Below, piece by piece: positions 55,301 to 62,916 of a DNA stretch of 64,000 nucleotides; the stretch's first letter is position 1, and each line of letters opens with the position of its first letter. The notes under the pieces were generated by a model, which saw nothing but the letters and a program-made list of their open reading frames with translations, did not search any database and was not told the DNA's origin. The stretch is taken from positions 1-64,000 of the forward strand of contig NZ_JACXJA010000006.1 in assembly GCF_014705615.1 (NCBI RefSeq), given 5' to 3'. This DNA comes from Paenibacillus oceani (GTDB lineage: Bacteria; Bacillota; Bacilli; Paenibacillales; NBRC-103111). The translations under genes and the position numbers were made by a program.

Positions 55301-56936
55301 ACACATTCTCTGATAGGATGTTATCAGCGACAAGAAGGTATCTCGGCTTGCCCCAAGACACATCTTCGTCATATGCGCCGTTCTTCCTCTTATATTTAAT
55401 TTGAAGAAGTGCGGCACCTTCTGGCAGTTCACCTAATGAAAATTTTTGCACTTCCATCGACTTATTGAGCGGTACATCTGCAATTTTGCTGCCAATTACA
55501 ATTCCGTGTATATCAGCGGGATAAAGCTCCATAACCGAGTGTGCAGGGTTCGGTTCATTCTCATGCCAAGACAATACAAAGTCTGTTTTCCCTCTCATTG
55601 GATTTGTGTCAGTGAGTGAAATACCCATAATATAAAGTTGACTGGAAAGCGCACTATCGTTAATCGGTACACTCGCCGCAACTGCGCTTTCACCTAATGC
55701 ATTTTTAGTATATACCGCGATTCTCGTAGCCCCATCGGGAATAACAGTACGATTGATAATATTATACATCGCCGTGTACTTGTCTAGTTCAGCCAGCGCC
55801 TTGCCGATTTTTACACCTTGATCATCCGTATAATAAATGACGTAATTAGTTACATAATAAATATCTTCGGGAAATACCCAGCTTACCGACCCCATGATAA
55901 ATCCTTCCCGGCTGTCAACATCGTAAAATTTCAAGTTCGGTACTGGATGTTGCGGAACCTGGTCGGCTACTACTTCCTGCAATAGGAAATCAACAGATGT
56001 GTATTTTATCAATTTTTGCTCATCTGTGTAATAAATGAATACGCTCCCTTGGATGATGCAAACTTGCCCCGCTATTGAAGGGAATGTAGCTGCTATCTTT
56101 CCACTAAAGGTATTATAGATAAAATTATTGGAAAATACATGTGCCGAATTCGCGTGAACAACGTTACTATCAAAACCGCCATACACAAGAAGATCGGATT
56201 CGGCAAATTTAAGTTGTCCAAAATAAACCAAAAGATCATCAATAATCAGTTTCGAATTTGAATTACCGAGGTTCCAAGCCCCAGTAGCAGTAGTTTCACT
56301 TCTCTCTAAGTCCACCTTCGTAATATCACTCGACGTCCCAATATAAAGTGTCTTACCAGTCTTATCTAAAGCCAGGTCAACGGCAGGCCCCGTCCATCCG
56401 CTGATCGCAAATGCCTCGTCATGAGCGGTTACCATGTCGACAACTCGCAGCTCCGGCGTGTCCGGACTCGCATAATAGATTTTGCCGTTCACGGTTTCTA
56501 ATGCAGCCGGAGAGTGGGACAGATTATATTCGTATACCTCTCCGGTAACCGTTCCGGCGTTCGTATCGACAGCTGCGATTATGTTCGAGCCCTCCAGAGC
56601 CACGTATACTTTTCCATTATCGTAACTTATATCGCTCGGCGCCAAGCCGATATCAAATGAGTACACTACGGATAAAACAGTCGTGTCGATGGAGTAGAAA
56701 CGATTATTCGGCTTGGAAATCGCATAAATATATTTCCCGTCCGCGCTGGGAAGCCATCCTGTAATTTCATCCTGAAAATCAAGGCTTGTCCCGGTTGACG
56801 ATCCGCCCGTAGAACCGTCGGCATATACAGCCGTACTCCACAGTGGGACTGTAAAAACAGACAATAGATAGCAAATAACAAGCAGCACAGAGCATTTTCG
56901 CTTAACGGATCGTTCAAAGTACGAATGTGTTCTCAT
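52389..56936 (-). CDS. Large secreted S-layer-homology (SLH) domain protein
   Basis: About 1515 residues from ATG 56936 (GGAGG 5-6 nt upstream). The signal peptide ends near AVYADG (about residue 44). Residues about 55-350 look like a beta-propeller (YIYAISKPNNRFYSIDTT, IAAVDTNAGTVTGEV). They are followed by several beta-sandwich modules and two related 90-residue repeats (SQITVINNPQGTEDTITITG and DQISVVNNRAGTDDEVTVTG). Three SLH domains occupy about 1335-1510 (FADLEGHWAQTDIELLASK, FEDVQRSDWFSGAVAAAVNK, FSDREKVSSWAQAAVTDVL) and anchor it to cell-wall polymer. The middle stretch (54.2-56.2 kb) is visibly more AT-rich than the 3' third. Ligand unknown. Confidence 0.88.
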   Translation of the reverse strand: MRTHSYFERSVKRKCSVLLVICYLLSVFTVPLWSTAVYADGSTGGSSTGTSLDFQDEITGWLPSADGKYIYAISKPNNRFYSIDTTVLSVVYSFDIGLAPSDISYDNGKVYVALEGSNIIAAVDTNAGTVTGEVYEYNLSHSPAALETVNGKIYYASPDTPELRVVDMVTAHDEAFAISGWTGPAVDLALDKTGKTLYIGTSSDITKVDLERSETTATGAWNLGNSNSKLIIDDLLVYFGQLKFAESDLLVYGGFDSNVVHANSAHVFSNNFIYNTFSGKIAATFPSIAGQVCIIQGSVFIYYTDEQKLIKYTSVDFLLQEVVADQVPQHPVPNLKFYDVDSREGFIMGSVSWVFPEDIYYVTNYVIYYTDDQGVKIGKALAELDKYTAMYNIINRTVIPDGATRIAVYTKNALGESAVAASVPINDSALSSQLYIMGISLTDTNPMRGKTDFVLSWHENEPNPAHSVMELYPADIHGIVIGSKIADVPLNKSMEVQKFSLGELPEGAALLQIKYKRKNGAYDEDVSWGKPRYLLVADNILSENVSGQIGGSGTPERIPLNGPITFVDEDLDSSEIGGRLQWFELWVNSNASKYVVYFLNENDERIKPILEVNRIYPGGLTDFTASINYDTPVPDGAIKLGIFAKNDQGESATGEVKPLWDSPFAKADRIWFTDTNPTGGLISPKLSWVPSYDETSIAGYEVLFLDMNMEKIESTKKFYKSKEYKYFYEMAIPYGDIPSLTRFMTIVSVNLYEEQSWIDMNGNFMAPISDNNSADSIRSNDTNRNITTPYVTFLDLDGDLGEIGGRLYVSPGTNNYSHNAYFLDENYNKIQNIVTAKSFGRYYTPVAHIPMDTQIPANAKYIGVYTWDGTFESEPYTMPITGTDRAYSAMLNDSQITVINNPQGTEDTITITGLIPGDEIKVYCDRTVPYPIASVLAFQNAVTIPVKQLGVTEGSIFFTVSNQLYVESDRLEKTYAAEPVNLIRTPALTADQISVVNNRAGTDDEVTVTGVVYDDIVKVYRDGTVSEPIASKSAEGTSVELTIPQLGTGSGSVFVTVTRSGHLESLRTEKAYAAEQSGSSPGGGSPGGPMGSPATADNSKVDKGSYTPQTKTETIGGKVYTVAELDGAKLAEVFKQAQSGHSNKAVIDLKQSADAKVVVPVDALASAASGAENAVLSIAYKNVSYDLPVQLFDVQALAKQLGVDPKDVRLTITVENVGELLAKELETKAKQAGVTLLTPPVEFSIAISTKDGSKQQTIDDFGSTFVSRTFTLGQPVNGSEATAVRIDPVTNEFHFVPAVFTVTNGQTEVRMMRQGNSLYSVVQTPKMTFADLEGHWAQTDIELLASKLIVKGAAAGQYVPDQQITRAEFAALLVRSLGITEPLRGESTFEDVQRSDWFSGAVAAAVNKGLVTGVEPDRFAPNEPVTREQMALMISRALKMTGQPESVSANTDPISPFSDREKVSSWAQAAVTDVLRAGLMNGVGENTFAPADSASRAQVAVMVKRMLQYVGFMNK

Positions 56937-56959
56937 GTTATCCTCCAAACTTTATCAGG

Positions 56960-57000
56960 TAATGGCATAAAGTGTATTTAAAGTGATAGCACTTACACTA
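56960..57000. promoter_or_regulatory. Nested inverted repeat upstream of the SLH protein gene
   Basis: AAGTG-ATAG-CACTT flanked by outer GTGT...ACAC, about 30-50 bp before the start. It could be an operator; no regulator is known. Confidence 0.3.
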
Positions 57001-57129
57001 TGTCCTCCTATCTTTATTTATGGATATATTTACCTCAATTAGTATAACTCATGCTTTTCGCAAATAATGTCGAATTTAGTAGATTAATATCTGTTCCTAA
57101 GAAAAAAGTATCAAATATTGGATAAAAAC

Positions 57130-57400
57130 CGACGAATATCAGTCCCTTGACCTACCCACGGCTTCTATATTCCGAATTTCCTTACGTCCCTTTTTTCTAT
57201 CCGGAAGTTTCACTTCCTCTAATCCAGCCTCACCCGCTCCCGGAGCAAGATACCGGAAGCATTATTTCCGCTATTGCCAGAAAATCCTCTGCCAAAGTCC
57301 CATTTTACATGAATAACGGCAGTAAAACTTCCGGTAAACACCGTTTCATCGCCCTGTTAGACGAATAGCGGAACTGTTTCTTCCGCTAACAACGAACGCC
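57130..57400. repeat. GGAA/TTCC dispersed inverted repeats
   Basis: Four or more short inverted units built on CGGAA...TTCCG: CGGAAGTTTCACTTCC (57202), CGGAAGCATTATTTCCGCTA (57252), AGTAAAACTTCCGGTAAAC and AGCGGAACTGTTTCTTCCGC (57367). They are unlike the AAGAGC family. The 73-codon frame across them is not a credible gene. Confidence 0.45.
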
Positions 57401-57549
57401 AAACTCGACGCCCTTCCCTTCCCTCAACCGGCCAGTCAAAACTCACAATTCGCTCGAACACCCCAGAAAGCTCCAAGCAAAGGGGCGCTCTCAAAAGTTA
57501 TCTTGCTACTATTTTTGGGCCCATTGAGGAACCGGTTTTCCGCAATCAA

Positions 57550-57597
57550 CTAAAAGAACCTCAGCCTCCACTCTCCTGTGGAATTTGAGGTCCTTCA
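57550..57597. terminator. Possible weak hairpin
   Basis: Minus-strand AGGACCTCA...TGAGGTTCT followed by TTTAG; a long imperfect loop, far from any stop codon except the PBP gene 200 bp away. Confidence 0.35.
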
Positions 57598-57703
57598 TAT
57601 AAAATTAGGAAGTTTCCATCCCTGTCAAGCGAACACTCTGGCGACAACCACCGATGGTTATATCTAGCTTAGCTAGCCGCGCAGCACGCAGCACATAGCA
57701 CTC

Positions 57704-57732
57704 AAAAAAACGCCTGCTATAAACAGGCGTTT
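57704..57732 (-). terminator. Intrinsic terminator after the first class B PBP gene
   Basis: Minus-strand AAACGCCTG-tttatag-CAGGCGTTT followed by TTTT, perfect arms. Confidence 0.85.
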
Positions 57733-57791
57733 CCAACTTACAACTATCCGCGCTCCGCATTGCATACGCGCCAGTACTGCAAAGCAACTCC

Positions 57792-59837
57792 CTACCGTCC
57801 CGCCGCCGCTTCGTTTGGATCGCCCACCGGCACGCCGGTCAAGCCGATGGCGCTGTCGTAGGCGTCGAACATTTTGCGCGCGATCGGGGCGGCGCCGCGT
57901 CCGCCGAAGCGGCCTTCGGGGACGACGACGGCGACGGCCAGCTTCGGCTTGTCGGCTGGCGCGTAAGCGATAAAGACCGCATTGTCGACGGTATCGCCGC
58001 CGACCGATTGGGTCGACGTCCCGGTTTTGATCGCCACCCGGTACGGGAAGTCGCTGAAGCCTTCGGCTTTGACGAGTTCCATACCTCGCTGGATGACGTC
58101 CCAATGCTCCTTCGCGAACGTTTCCTGGTTCAGCACTTCTTTCTGAAACTCCTGAACGGTTTGATCGTCAAAGGTTGTGATCTTCTCAACAAACTGCGGC
58201 TTCAACCGGGTCCCCCGGTTGGCCAGCATTGAGGTGAACTGCGCCAGCTGCAAGGTCGTATATTTCCCCAGCTGCCCCCAGGTGGCGCGGACGAGCGCCG
58301 CTTGCGGGCTATACTTTTTGGCGGTGTCCAGGTAGTCCTTCAACCCGACCGACTCGCCCGGCAACCCGCTGCCGGTGGAGACACCCAGCCCGAACTTCTC
58401 CATATACGTATCCCACACCTTGACCGCATCGGTATTCGGGCGGAAGTAGAGACGGTTCCCGATCATCGCCATGTACGTATTGGAGGAATGCTGAATCGCC
58501 TGGTACGCGGTGATCGGTCCGAACCGCTTGGAGTCGGAGTTGGTCAGCCGTTCTTTATTGTCTTTCCCGAAATGAAACACGCCGGTATCTTCGTAAATTT
58601 CATTGGCTGTCACGAGTCCTTCATTCAGCCCCATCAATACGGTAAGCGGCTTAATCGTCGAACCCAGATACACGAGCGAGGTCGGATGCTTGTTCAGCTC
58701 TTTCTGGTCCGCGTAAGGCGGGCGCACTTCGCTAATCGTGCCGTTCCGTACAAAAAAATGGTTCGCTTCATAGTAGTCCGGCTTCATGCCCCCATACCAC
58801 TGGTTCGGATCGTAATCCGGATAACTCGCCATCGCGACGACCTTGCCCGAATCGACTTCCATCGCCACCGCATACCCGGTAATCGCATTGGGCGCATACG
58901 TCCACGAATCCCGCGCGGGGCTGCGAATGTACTTCAAATGATCTTGGATCGCTTGCTGCGTAGCGAGCTGGACCTCACTGTCGATCGTCAAAAACAGGTT
59001 ATGCCCTTTATCCGGCTTCGTCAGCGATACCGGTCCGACGATTTTGCCCATCGCGTCGACCGGATAGCTTTTCACCCCGTTTTTGCCGCGCAGCTCCTCC
59101 TGGTACATTAGCTCAATCCCGTCGAACCCGACATATTCGTTATCCAAATATTTTTCCGTCGGATCGGTCGATTTCGCCTTTTCCCGGTAAAAATTCAACC
59201 CGTTCGTCGGATTGCGCGCCGCGGAAAACTTCTTCAAATACCCGACCAATTGGACCGCAATCCGCTTATCGTTATATTGCCGGATGCTCTCCTCCTGAAT
59301 GTCGATGCCCTTGAAGTTGTCCCGGTTCCAGGAGAAGTAGGCGATCTCCTCCTCCGTCAGCCCGTCTTTGATTTTCCGCGGGACGGAGTAATAACTCGGG
59401 TCCTTCGTTTTGTTCAGGTTGAGGTCGTATCCGACATCCATCATCGTGATGATTTCTTCGGCGGTGGGCTGCACGACCGTTTTGGAGCCGTACAGCTGGA
59501 ACGCTTCGGCCAGCTGCCTGGCCAGCGCCACAACCTCTTCGCGGTTTTTATTACCGGGCTCGACCGTATAATACAGCGATTGCGTCGATATCGATACGGC
59601 GAGCGGATAATTGTTCCGGTCAAAAATATTGCCGCGGATCGGCGGAATCGCATGAGGCGTATTCGTGTGACGTTCCTTCTCCTCCGCGTATTTCTCCCCC
59701 TCCACAACCTGCAGCAGCGCTAAGCGGAAAATTAAGACGGAAAACAATAGAAAGATGCAAAAGAAAAAAAAGTTAGTGCGAAACATAAAGTGGCGGCGTA
59801 TCGTCAACTGCTTCTTATCCAGATCTTCGCTATTCAC
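57792..59837 (-). CDS. Class B penicillin-binding protein 2 (transpeptidase), tandem copy A
   Basis: About 681 residues. A short cytoplasmic tail and one membrane anchor (FFFFCIFLLFSVLIFRLALL, about 18-37) precede the dimerisation domain (RGNIFDRNNYPLAVSISTQSL, about 65). The transpeptidase domain carries GSTIKP (SxxK, about 365), SSNTY (SxN, about 418) and KTGTST (KTG, about 600). It cross-links peptidoglycan outside the membrane. The GTG at 59837 starts the alignable sequence but its AAGGAG is 13 nt away; the frame is open to 59945. It lies 3' of a close paralogue (copy B) and is separated from it by a terminator. Confidence 0.88.
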   Translation of the reverse strand: MNSEDLDKKQLTIRRHFMFRTNFFFFCIFLLFSVLIFRLALLQVVEGEKYAEEKERHTNTPHAIPPIRGNIFDRNNYPLAVSISTQSLYYTVEPGNKNREEVVALARQLAEAFQLYGSKTVVQPTAEEIITMMDVGYDLNLNKTKDPSYYSVPRKIKDGLTEEEIAYFSWNRDNFKGIDIQEESIRQYNDKRIAVQLVGYLKKFSAARNPTNGLNFYREKAKSTDPTEKYLDNEYVGFDGIELMYQEELRGKNGVKSYPVDAMGKIVGPVSLTKPDKGHNLFLTIDSEVQLATQQAIQDHLKYIRSPARDSWTYAPNAITGYAVAMEVDSGKVVAMASYPDYDPNQWYGGMKPDYYEANHFFVRNGTISEVRPPYADQKELNKHPTSLVYLGSTIKPLTVLMGLNEGLVTANEIYEDTGVFHFGKDNKERLTNSDSKRFGPITAYQAIQHSSNTYMAMIGNRLYFRPNTDAVKVWDTYMEKFGLGVSTGSGLPGESVGLKDYLDTAKKYSPQAALVRATWGQLGKYTTLQLAQFTSMLANRGTRLKPQFVEKITTFDDQTVQEFQKEVLNQETFAKEHWDVIQRGMELVKAEGFSDFPYRVAIKTGTSTQSVGGDTVDNAVFIAYAPADKPKLAVAVVVPEGRFGGRGAAPIARKMFDAYDSAIGLTGVPVGDPNEAAAGR

Positions 59838-59922
59838 GGTAATTGCAGAGCTCCTTGACAGATTTCTTGTATATGAATTGGACGAATGACAGGCCGATTC
59901 GGTTCGATCGGCGGCGCTAGCC

Positions 59923-59963
59923 AAAAAAAAAAGCAATCCCCGCACATCGGCATCGGGAATTGC
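59923..59963 (-). terminator. Intrinsic terminator between the tandem PBP genes
   Basis: Minus-strand GCAATTCCC-gatgccgatgtg-GGGGATTGC followed by ten T's, an unusually strong terminator. Confidence 0.9.
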
Positions 59964-59988
59964 GATTACGGATTACGGTTATTTCGGC

Positions 59989-62004
59989 CTACTGGCCGGC
60001 ATTCGGGTTAGGCGTTCCGGTCAGGCCGATGGAACGGTCGTAGGCATCGAATATTTTCCTTGCAATCGGCGCCGCTCCATAGGAACCGAAGCCGCCTTCC
60101 GGTACGACGACCGCAATCGCCAGCTTGGGCTTCTCGGCTGGAGCGTAAGCGATAAACACCGCATTGTCGACGTCCTTGCCGGCGACGCTTTGGGTGGACG
60201 TTCCGGTTTTGGTGGCCACCGTGTGCGGAAACCCGTCGAAGCCCTGCTTATTGACTTGCTCCATTCCGCGCTGAATCGTATCCCAGTATTCTTTCGGAAA
60301 CTGAACCTCATTCAGCACTTCGGGTTCCGTCTTTCGGACCGGCTGGCCGTCGAACGTTTCGAACTTATCGACAAATTGCGGTTTCATCCGCTTCCCGCGG
60401 TTAGCGAGCATCGCCGTAAATTGAGCGAGCTGGAGCGTCGTATATTTCCCCATCTGCCCCCACGCAGCACGGGCGAGCGCGGATTGCATGCTCGCTTTTT
60501 GAGCTTCGGTTTTGTATTCAGCAACCCCGGCCGTCTCCCCCAGCAGCCCGCTTCCGGTCAGAACGCCGAGACCGAACTGCTTCATATAGCTGTCCCAGAC
60601 GTCCAATCCGCCAGGGCGCGAGTATAAACGGAGGCCGATCATATCGATCATGTACGTATTCGACGAACGGGCGATAGCGGTCACGGCATTCAGCGGCCCC
60701 CAAGCTCTTCCGTCGGAGTTGCTGATCGTCGTCTTGTCCTTGCCGAACGAGGTCGATCCTCTGTCGTTGTAAATTTCGCCTGCGGTGATTAGCTTCTCCT
60801 GCAAACCCAACAGCACGGTTAAGGGCTTGATCGTGGAGCCGAGATAAACGAGCGAGGAAGGATGCTTCGCGCGGTCCTTCGGATTCGGCCAATTAGCCGG
60901 AACGTCGGAGATCGTCCCGTTGCGGTAGTACAGCAAAATGCTGTTCCACTCTTCATCCGTCAACCCGCCGTACCAAAGGCTCGGATCGTAATCGGGCATG
61001 CTGGCCATCGCGACGACATTGCCGGTATCGACCTCCATCGCCACCGCGTAACCGGTCGTGGCATACGGGGCATATGTGTAGCGGTCCCTGCCCGGACTTT
61101 TGATATAGTTAATATGGGAGACGATCGCCTCTTGGGCGGTCAACTGAACGTCCTTGTCGATTGTCAAATACAAGGTTTGCCCTTTTTCCGGCCGCGTCAG
61201 CTTGACCGGTCCGACGATTTTCCCTTCGGCGTTCACCGGGTACGTTTTCACCCCGTTTTTGCCGCGCAGCTCCTCCTGGTACATGTACTCGATGCCGTCG
61301 AAGCCGACGTATTCGTTGTCGAGATATTTCTCGGTCGGGTCGGTCGACTTCGCTTTCTCCTGATAAAACTTCAGCCCGTTCGTATTGCGCGCCCCCGAAA
61401 ACTGCTTCAAATACCCGGTTAACTGGACGGCAATCCGTATTTTATCATTATACTGGCGAATGCTTTCCTCCTGGATGTCAATCCCTTTAAAATCGTCGCG
61501 ATGCCAAGAGAAAAACGCAACCTCTTCCTGTGACAGATCGCCTTTAATTTTTCTGGGGATGGAGTAAAAGCTCGCATCTTTCGTTTTGTTTTTGTTCAAA
61601 TCATAGCCGACATCCATCAGCTTAATTATCTCTTCGGCCTTCAGCGTCGTGTCCCCATTGAGCGCGAACGCCTGCTCCAGCTGCCTGGCGAGCTCGATAA
61701 CCGCATCTTTATTGCGGTTGCTGGAATCGACCGTGTAATACAGCGATTGCGTCGATACCGAGATGGCGATCGGGTAATTGTCCCTTGTAAAAATATTGCC
61801 GCGGATCGGCGGAATGGCATGAGACGTTATCGTACGGTTCGTCTCTTCCTCGGAATACCGCTTCCCCTCCACAAATTGAAGCAGCGCCAGACGAACGATC
61901 AAGATCGAGAACAACAAAAACGTACAAAAAAACAATAAATTCAGCCGGAGCGAAAAGTGCCGGCGCTTGATCAGCTCTTTTTTGGCGGGATCTTCCATAT
62001 TCAT
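59989..62004 (-). CDS. Class B penicillin-binding protein 2 (transpeptidase), tandem copy B
   Basis: 671 residues, full-length paralogue of copy A over its whole length (LRGKNGVKTYPVNAEGKIVG versus LRGKNGVKSYPVDAMGKIVG). Anchor about 20-40; GSTIKP about 360, SSNTY about 415 and KTGTST about 600 are all intact. No PASTA domains, so not SpoVD-type in that sense. Start ATG 62004 with GGAGTG upstream, 17 bp past the HAD gene's stop, so the two are translated from one transcript. Similar domain layout in both copies suggests a recent duplication with retained activity. Confidence 0.9.
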   Translation of the reverse strand: MNMEDPAKKELIKRRHFSLRLNLLFFCTFLLFSILIVRLALLQFVEGKRYSEEETNRTITSHAIPPIRGNIFTRDNYPIAISVSTQSLYYTVDSSNRNKDAVIELARQLEQAFALNGDTTLKAEEIIKLMDVGYDLNKNKTKDASFYSIPRKIKGDLSQEEVAFFSWHRDDFKGIDIQEESIRQYNDKIRIAVQLTGYLKQFSGARNTNGLKFYQEKAKSTDPTEKYLDNEYVGFDGIEYMYQEELRGKNGVKTYPVNAEGKIVGPVKLTRPEKGQTLYLTIDKDVQLTAQEAIVSHINYIKSPGRDRYTYAPYATTGYAVAMEVDTGNVVAMASMPDYDPSLWYGGLTDEEWNSILLYYRNGTISDVPANWPNPKDRAKHPSSLVYLGSTIKPLTVLLGLQEKLITAGEIYNDRGSTSFGKDKTTISNSDGRAWGPLNAVTAIARSSNTYMIDMIGLRLYSRPGGLDVWDSYMKQFGLGVLTGSGLLGETAGVAEYKTEAQKASMQSALARAAWGQMGKYTTLQLAQFTAMLANRGKRMKPQFVDKFETFDGQPVRKTEPEVLNEVQFPKEYWDTIQRGMEQVNKQGFDGFPHTVATKTGTSTQSVAGKDVDNAVFIAYAPAEKPKLAIAVVVPEGGFGSYGAAPIARKIFDAYDRSIGLTGTPNPNAGQ

Positions 62005-62020
62005 GGAGGTCGTTCACTCC

Positions 62021-62734
62021 TTACACGAGTTCGCGCAGCGAGAGGATTCCGTCTCCGGTCATGTAGCCGTAACGTTTGATCTTGATCGCGCGGATGCCGA
62101 CTTGGTTCGGCGCCCAAATATCGTTTTTGTCGTGGTCCCCGACGTACAGCACATCCTCCGGAAGGAGGCCGGACTGCTCGAGAGCCAGACGGAAAATAGC
62201 CGGATTCGGCTTCTCCAGACCCACCTCGGTGGACACGATAACCGGATCGAAATAGTGCAAAATCCCTTTATGACGCAGGATGGAAGTAAGCGTGGGAGCG
62301 AAATTCGAGATAATGCCCAGCCGGAAACCCAAGGCGCGAAGACGTTCCATCGTCTCCGTCACATCGTCGAACAGCTCGTATTGCTCGGGGGAAGTAAACA
62401 GATCGTACAGCTCGTGGCTCCAGCCGTGAATGATCTCCTCCTCGCCCGGCTCGCTTGTTGCTCCAAGCCGGTTCAATATATGCGTGTAGATGCCGACCCA
62501 GAACGCCCGGTCCGATTCCGGGGAGCACACCTCCGTGCCGTCCGATACTTTCCCGTAATAAAACGTCCGGAACGCTTCGTCGAACAGTACGCCGATCTGT
62601 TCCTTGTCCCGGTGAAAGTCCCTCTCGGCCAAATAGCGGTGCATCGTCTCCTGTGCGCCGGGAATCGTGATAAGCGTGTCGCCTACATCAAAAAAAACAG
62701 CCTTGAAGCCGTTTAGGGTAAGAGTTGTCGTCAT
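62021..62734 (-). CDS. HAD-superfamily hydrolase (subfamily IA, YjjG/PhoE-like)
   Basis: 237 residues. Motif I FFDVGDTLI (about residue 14-22), motif II LGIISNFAP (about 138), Lys in VGLEKPNPAIF (about 171) and motif IV VLYVGDHDKNDIWA (about 195) are all present, with a four-helix cap. It dephosphorylates a small phosphorylated metabolite; the exact one is not predictable. AAGGAG lies 8 nt before the ATG. It is the gene immediately 5' of the PBP copy B and probably shares its transcript. Confidence 0.9.
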   Translation of the reverse strand: MTTTLTLNGFKAVFFDVGDTLITIPGAQETMHRYLAERDFHRDKEQIGVLFDEAFRTFYYGKVSDGTEVCSPESDRAFWVGIYTHILNRLGATSEPGEEEIIHGWSHELYDLFTSPEQYELFDDVTETMERLRALGFRLGIISNFAPTLTSILRHKGILHYFDPVIVSTEVGLEKPNPAIFRLALEQSGLLPEDVLYVGDHDKNDIWAPNQVGIRAIKIKRYGYMTGDGILSLRELV

Positions 62735-62881
62735 GCTGGTCTCCTTGCTGGATAAGGTGAAATAGTGGCTTGATCTCCTCCATAGTGTACCATAATCCGG
62801 AGCTTCAATGCTTAAGAGTTACAGCCGCGAACGGGATAAATTTCTGTGAAATCCTTTCGGATAAAAACCCGAGTCGCCAAA

Positions 62882-62908
62882 CAAAAAACCGGCGCCCTCA
62901 GGCACCGG
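62882..62908 (-). terminator. Intrinsic terminator after the transglutaminase-like gene
   Basis: Minus-strand CCGGTGCC-tgag-GGCGCCGG followed by TTTTTTG, beginning 9 bp past the stop. Confidence 0.85.
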
Positions 62909-62916
62909 CTTCTGCA

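Noticed and set aside
57147-57368. 73-codon plus-strand frame in the repeat region
   Set aside because: It runs across inverted repeats, has no ribosome binding site and no recognisable pattern.
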